Positions 5,329 to 9,149 of a stretch of DNA of 9,149 bases are shown here, one piece after another. The DNA is taken from NCBI GenBank assembly GCA_036786445.1, contig DAIQRD010000102.1, forward strand, positions 1 through 9,149. The letters are read 5' to 3'. The notes beneath the pieces were generated by a model. It saw only the letters and a list, made by a program, of their open reading frames with translations, searched no databases and was not told the DNA's origin. Source of the stretch: JAAZMF01 sp036786445 (GTDB lineage Bacteria; Bacillota; Limnochordia; DTU087). The stretch's first letter is position 1; each line of letters begins with the position of its first letter. Made by a program: the position numbers and the translations under genes.

Positions 5329-6352
5329 TAGGATCCCACAGATCCTCCCAATTCTGACCTTCCTTCCAAAGGAACACTTGTCCCTTGATTAGACGGCAAT
5401 TTCCGTCGATGCCTGTTATCTCCCGCATTTCGAGATGGGTCAGTTGATCACTAAAGATCGATTGGATATTGCTCAGGTAGTTCTTGCGGTTGATGGAAAA
5501 CGGTATGGGCACCTGACCCCGCTGTACCGCCCATTTGACGCATACAACAGCGGGATGGACATTCAACCTTTGGGCTATCCTGACGATGACGGGATCCTCG
5601 ATATCAACGGTATCTCCCGGAGTCCTGTCACGCTCGGGACGTCTAGGTGAACCAATAGGGGAGAAACCGACTGGAACTATATCATTATCCAAGCAGAACC
5701 TGAACAGATCTGGCTGCTGGAAGTGGGGGTGCAGCTCCATTTGGTTGGAGGCTGGTTTGATGTTGGCATCCCGTAGCAGAAGTCTCAGTTTGGGGATGGT
5801 CATGTTAGATGTGCCGATGTGCCTAACCAAACCCATTTCCACCAGTCTTTCCATCTGGCGCCAAGTTGCCATATAGTTCGCGTGGATATATGGCTGCGCG
5901 TTGGAATCACGGGAAGTGACGTCAACCCCCGGTGCATGATAATTGGGGAAAGGCCAGTGGATCAGGTACATATCCAGGTAGTCTAGCTGCAAATCCTGGA
6001 GTGATTGCTTGCAGGCAGCGATCACATCCTCTGGGGCATGTTTGTCATTCCAAAGCTTGGAGCTAATCCACAGTTCCTCCCGGCGGACGCCACCGCCCAT
6101 GATCACCTGCAAGGATTCGCCGATCAAGTGCTCATTTCCATACACAGCGGCACAATCGAAGTGTCTGTAACCGACTTCTGCAGCCCCGATTACCGACTGT
6201 GCGATAGACTCTCCCGAGAAACGATCGGAACCAAAGGTCCCGAGCCCTATGGCAGGCATGCTAGCCCCGGTGTATAGGATCTTTGATGGAACACACTTAG
6301 GATCAACGCCATCGCCGGCCATGGCAAATGACTTAGAGGTCTTGCCTGTCAT
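5306..6352 (-). CDS. Aldo/keto reductase family oxidoreductase
   Basis: A 348-residue (beta/alpha)8 NAD(P)H-dependent reductase. The catalytic tetrad is visible: D66 in HFDCAAVY, Y71, K99 in SSKLW and H132 in LIHWP. It also has the family segments MPAIGLGTF (about 32-40), GTSNM and NQMELHP. Such enzymes interconvert carbonyls and alcohols, often aldoses and ketoses; the substrate here is unknown. The ATG start is supported by AGGGGG 7 nt upstream. The first 22 residues or so precede the usual domain start and are a slight extension. It follows the SDR gene by 33 nt on the same strand, so the two are probably co-transcribed, downstream of sugar permeases; a sugar or sugar-acid substrate is therefore plausible. 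Its stop codon lies inside the 5297-5328 inverted repeat. Confidence 0.9.
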   Translation of the reverse strand: MTGKTSKSFAMAGDGVDPKCVPSKILYTGASMPAIGLGTFGSDRFSGESIAQSVIGAAEVGYRHFDCAAVYGNEHLIGESLQVIMGGGVRREELWISSKLWNDKHAPEDVIAACKQSLQDLQLDYLDMYLIHWPFPNYHAPGVDVTSRDSNAQPYIHANYMATWRQMERLVEMGLVRHIGTSNMTIPKLRLLLRDANIKPASNQMELHPHFQQPDLFRFCLDNDIVPVGFSPIGSPRRPERDRTPGDTVDIEDPVIVRIAQRLNVHPAVVCVKWAVQRGQVPIPFSINRKNYLSNIQSIFSDQLTHLEMREITGIDGNCRLIKGQVFLWKEGQNWEDLWDPTGEITPA

Positions 6353-6385
6353 CGGATAGCCCCCTACATTGGAATTGTACCGATT

Positions 6386-7198
6386 TCATGAACACAAAAA
6401 TCCACCATCCACTGGTATCACAGCCCCCTGGACATAGCTGGCCAGATCAGAAGAAAGAAACAAAGCTACTCGAGCCACCTCATCTGGCTTGCCCCATCTG
6501 CTCAAGGCCAGTCTGCTTTGGAAATCGTAACCGGTCTTGATCAGGTCTAGCCTAACCTTCTGGATAGCCAACTTCATTAATCGCTTAGTACCAGGGGTTT
6601 TGATGGCACCGGGTAGGATGACATTTATTCTGAAACCATGGTGACCGTAGTCCCTTGCTAGAGCTCGAGTTAAGCCTATAACAGCGGCTTTGCTTGTCCC
6701 GTACGCCACCAAATCCTTCTTGAAAGGCAGTATGGCCTCAATAGTAGATACATTCACCATGATGCCACCCTCCTGCATACGCCGGCCGATAAACCCTTGA
6801 CACATCCAAAAGACAGATCCCAGATTGATGGACATGGTGGAATCCAAAAAAGTCTCATCTATCTCCAGATAGTCTTTCAGCGCGTAAACACCTGCGTTAT
6901 TAATTAGTATGTCGGGCAAGCTTCCGCCGTCTAGCCCTGCCCAGAAAGTGCCTATCTGCTTCTTGTCTGTTAGATCGAGCTTGACAGTGGAAACAGCAGA
7001 GCCCTTAGCCCGAAGCTCCTGGGCAACGCCATCTAAAGCAGATTCATCTATGTCCAGCAAAATACATTCAGCACCCGCATCGGCAAAGCGTAAGGCCATA
7101 GCCTTCCCTATACCGGAAGCTGCTCCAGTGATTAGTGCCCGGTGCCCTTCCAGGCAAAGCAATTGCTCTGTGGGAGTAAGACTGTCACCTTGAGTCAT
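6386..7198 (-). CDS. Short-chain dehydrogenase/reductase (classical SDR)
   Basis: A 270-residue classical SDR. It shows TGAASGIG (24-31, cofactor loop), an acidic end of strand 2 (LLDID, D49) that favours NAD(H), NNAG (100-103), N125, NVST (149-152), YGTSK (Y166, K170) and the C-terminal VPVDGG-like IPVDGGF. The catalytic Ser is normally 13 residues before the Tyr; here S151 and T152 are 15 and 14 before, so the loop is one residue longer or Thr substitutes. The ATG start has AGGAG 8 nt upstream. It probably oxidises a sugar alcohol or sugar derivative together with the downstream aldo/keto reductase, in a unit with the upstream sugar permeases, although a hairpin separates it from them. An AT-rich stretch at about 7237-7250 could hold a -10, but no -35 is evident. 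Confidence 0.9.
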   Translation of the reverse strand: MTQGDSLTPTEQLLCLEGHRALITGAASGIGKAMALRFADAGAECILLDIDESALDGVAQELRAKGSAVSTVKLDLTDKKQIGTFWAGLDGGSLPDILINNAGVYALKDYLEIDETFLDSTMSINLGSVFWMCQGFIGRRMQEGGIMVNVSTIEAILPFKKDLVAYGTSKAAVIGLTRALARDYGHHGFRINVILPGAIKTPGTKRLMKLAIQKVRLDLIKTGYDFQSRLALSRWGKPDEVARVALFLSSDLASYVQGAVIPVDGGFLCS

Positions 7199-7298
7199 AG
7201 GGAGCTCTCCTTCCCAACCTTCTAGACGATCAATCTCTTAGATATATTATTCACCCTTATCAGCATTCCTCTTCGGGGACGGGCCCCTAGATAGCACG

Positions 7299-7337
7299 AA
7301 GGGCTATCCCCAGTCACATCCGCCGGGGATAGCCCTT
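7299..7337 (-). terminator. 13-bp perfect hairpin after the permease genes
   Basis: AAGGGCTATCCCC (7299-7311) pairs perfectly with GGGGATAGCCCTT (7325-7337) around a 13-nt loop, 17 nt downstream of the permease stop codon. No T tract follows on the minus strand (only CTT then CGTGC). It may terminate, or may act as an intercistronic stabiliser that gives the permease mRNA a different level from the SDR/reductase mRNA. Confidence 0.6.
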
Positions 7338-7354
7338 ATCGTCGTGGGGTTCTC

Positions 7355-8245
7355 TTACTCTTTAGTAGCCCCCAATACAATACCCTGAACAAAGTGCTTT
7401 TGGATAAATGGGAAGATAAAGATGAGAATGCTTACCCCAATCATGACCGTCGCCATCCTGGTATTGGCTAGCACAATATCTGTCCCGGAGGTGGACTGAT
7501 CGAGAACGGCAATCTGTCGCAGTGCGATCTGGATGGTGATCTTGGCACCGTCGGTAATGTATAGCAAAGGCTCTCTAAACTGATTCCACCGACCTACGAC
7601 CTGGAAAAGGCCTACAGCCGCCAGACCCGGTTTGCTGACCGGCAGAAAGATCCGGGTGAAAATAGCGAAATCGCCGGCCCCATCCAGACGAGCTGCTTCC
7701 ATCAAGGAACCGGGCACACTCCGGAAATAGTTAAATAGCAACAAGATGGTGAACCCAGAAACCATCCCTGCAATGATCAGTGAAGTATAGGTGTTCAGCA
7801 ATCCCAATTGCTTGTTGACAATATATAGCGGAACCATGATCGCTTCCCCGGGAACGGTCATAGAGAAAAACATTAAAGCCACAATTGTTCTGCGCAAAGG
7901 GAAATCCCGGTGTAACATGGTATACGCTGCCATGGATCCCGCCAACATGTGAAAGAGCGAGCCAAATGTAGTCACGATCAAGCTGTTGGAAAATGGCCGC
8001 CAAAACTCCAACTTCCGCCAAGCAATCCTATAACCAATCGTGCTCCACTCTCTTGGCCACAGATGAATACCGGGTTGAATGGCCGCCATGTTCGAAGAAA
8101 AAGACAGAGCCAAAGCATTAAGGAGCGGTGCCGCCGTCAAAGCAATTAATCCGACCATGGCTGCTGCCAGAAGCCAATCAACCAACCCTATTTGGGAGAT
8201 GGGCTTGCTAAGGGGTTCTTTTCGTTCTTGCTTGCCAAATGCCAT
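7355..8245 (-). CDS. Carbohydrate ABC transporter permease, MalG-type (CUT1)
   Basis: A 296-residue inner-membrane permease with six predicted segments (about 21-45, 86-110, 121-142, 156-178, 203-225, 264-282). The cytoplasmic EAA loop MEAARLDGAGDFAIFTRIFLP (E183, G189) docks the ATPase. The C terminus FVQGIVLGATKE is typical of MalG-like partners. It pairs with the permease encoded just upstream to form the channel of a sugar importer. The ATG start has a near-perfect AAGGAGG 7 nt upstream, and the TAA of the upstream gene overlaps this ribosome binding site, so translation is probably coupled. No ATPase gene is in view; a shared MsmK-type ATPase is common for this family. The sugar cannot be told from sequence. 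Confidence 0.92.
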   Translation of the reverse strand: MAFGKQERKEPLSKPISQIGLVDWLLAAAMVGLIALTAAPLLNALALSFSSNMAAIQPGIHLWPREWSTIGYRIAWRKLEFWRPFSNSLIVTTFGSLFHMLAGSMAAYTMLHRDFPLRRTIVALMFFSMTVPGEAIMVPLYIVNKQLGLLNTYTSLIIAGMVSGFTILLLFNYFRSVPGSLMEAARLDGAGDFAIFTRIFLPVSKPGLAAVGLFQVVGRWNQFREPLLYITDGAKITIQIALRQIAVLDQSTSGTDIVLANTRMATVMIGVSILIFIFPFIQKHFVQGIVLGATKE

Positions 8246-8257
8246 TGCCTTGCCTCC

Positions 8258-9145
8258 TTAGGATGCCTCTGTCTCGTCCACGTTCATGGCTCGACGTAAG
8301 AAACCTAACGTCATCAGCCCAACGACTGTCACCATGAAGGATGCAGCGGTGGATTCGCCCAACCTGAATTCTCGCATACCCCGATCATAGACATAGGTCA
8401 TTACAACATCTATGGTCCTAGAGGTGGCTGCATTCCGCAAAATGAAGACTTGGTCAAAGATCCGCAGCGCTCCCACCGCCGATAGGACAAATACGACGCT
8501 GACAGTAGGCATGAGCAAAGGCAGCGTCAGTTTGGAGATCTTTTGCCATCGACTTGCCCCATCAACTGTGGCAGCTTCATAGATCTGGGGATCTAGCGAG
8601 CTGATTGCAGCATAGTAGATCACTGCATTGTACCCCATGCCCTTCCATGTAGATAACAATACGAGCACAGGCTTTATCCAAGTCGTATCAGCTAGAAAAT
8701 GCACCGAGCCCAGACCAACAAGCTTCGCGAGCTCATTGAAGAGGCCCCCGTCGGGGGACAGGACCTGGATCCATATCCCCCCGACAACGACCCAAGAAAA
8801 CAGATGTGGTGTGTAAATAACAGTCTGAGTCAATTTACGCAGGGGCGCAAAGGGCAATTCATGGAGAGCAATGGCTACAAACAACGGTACTGAAACCCCT
8901 AAAGCGATCATACCTCCACTCAAAACCAGCGTGTTACCTAGAGCCTGCCAGAACATACTATCCTGCAGTACGTTTCTATAGTTCTCCAGGCCCACGAACA
9001 CGCCCCCTCCCAGAAGGAGAGGCTTCTGAGTACTCATATATAGGCCTTGAATCACAGGGTAGATTGAAAACACAAGGAAATATATGAGCGCCGGTAGTGC
9101 CATGAGATACAGCTGTGAATACTTGCGAAGTTTGAGCCTGCTCAC
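8258..9145 (-). CDS. Carbohydrate ABC transporter permease, UgpA/MalF-type (CUT1)
   Basis: About 295 residues with six predicted membrane segments (about 11-33, 69-94, 105-129, 157-181, 208-231, 266-284). The EAA loop is IYEAATVDGASRWQKISKLTLP (E190, G196). Family hallmarks include ALPALIYFLVFSIYPV in the first segment, VFVGLENYRNVL after it, and YTPHLFSWVV. It forms a heterodimer with the downstream MalG-type permease, 12 nt away. The GTG at 9145 is the first start in the window, but only 4 nt lie upstream, so a slightly earlier start or the ribosome binding site may be outside. The length and N terminus match the family, so it is near complete. A sugar-binding lipoprotein gene is expected just beyond the right edge. 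Confidence 0.9.
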   Translation of the reverse strand: MSRLKLRKYSQLYLMALPALIYFLVFSIYPVIQGLYMSTQKPLLLGGGVFVGLENYRNVLQDSMFWQALGNTLVLSGGMIALGVSVPLFVAIALHELPFAPLRKLTQTVIYTPHLFSWVVVGGIWIQVLSPDGGLFNELAKLVGLGSVHFLADTTWIKPVLVLLSTWKGMGYNAVIYYAAISSLDPQIYEAATVDGASRWQKISKLTLPLLMPTVSVVFVLSAVGALRIFDQVFILRNAATSRTIDVVMTYVYDRGMREFRLGESTAASFMVTVVGLMTLGFLRRAMNVDETEAS

Positions 9146-9149
9146 GATA

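Noticed and set aside
7237..7262. Promoter for the SDR gene in the AT-rich stretch
   Set aside because: TAATAT-like -10 candidates exist but no -35 lies at a suitable distance, so it was not listed as a feature.
1..9149. CRISPR arrays, tRNA/rRNA genes, insertion sequences
   Set aside because: No repeat-spacer pattern, tRNA-like fold, transposase frame or terminal inverted repeats with target duplications were seen on either strand.

Overview
This window most likely comes from a spore-forming or related Bacillota (Firmicutes) genome of moderate GC content. The inference rests on strong AGGAGG-type ribosome binding sites, frequent GTG and TTG starts, a signal-less triple-LysM protein with paired cysteines, a CUT1 sugar ABC transporter, and an ABC-F ATPase behind a Gram-positive-style attenuation leader. 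No marker gene fixes the genus, so this is inference.

Layout. At the left edge a lytic transglycosylase gene (minus, cut by the window edge) diverges from a small LysM protein gene (plus, 480-1007), giving a cell-wall or spore-wall pair. The LysM gene converges on a Gfo/Idh/MocA oxidoreductase gene (minus, 1167-2192), and the space between holds two long hairpins without U tracts. Next comes an ABC-F ATPase gene (minus, 2355-4075). It is split by a -1 frameshift exactly at one arm of a 22-bp perfect palindrome (2810-2867) inside the second ATPase domain. Its upstream leader (about 4076-4356) reads as a complete transcription attenuator: an extended -10 promoter, an 11-codon leader ORF with a strong ribosome binding site and an Arg-Ile-Arg motif, a 10-bp perfect antiterminator pairing, a competing pairing, and an intrinsic terminator whose 3' arm carries the only Shine-Dalgarno-like sequence of the ABC-F gene.

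A plus-strand gene at 4734-5288 encodes a stand-alone pyruvate-kinase C-terminal-like domain protein that starts at TTG. It converges on an aldo/keto reductase gene (minus, 5306-6352), with a 12-bp perfect inverted repeat over the junction. Upstream of the reductase on the minus strand lie an SDR dehydrogenase (6386-7198) and two CUT1-type sugar permeases (7355-8245 and 8258-9145). A 13-bp hairpin separates the permeases from the dehydrogenases. The sugar-binding protein is probably just beyond the right edge, and no transporter ATPase is visible.

How the genes work together. The permeases probably import a sugar or glycoside. The SDR, the aldo/keto reductase and perhaps the Gfo/Idh enzyme would carry out redox steps on it; the substrate cannot be read from sequence. 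The most noteworthy part is the ABC-F locus: a plausible macrolide-type ribosome-stalling attenuator in front of a ribosome-protection gene that appears to have been broken by a palindrome-templated mutation (or, less likely, by an assembly artefact).
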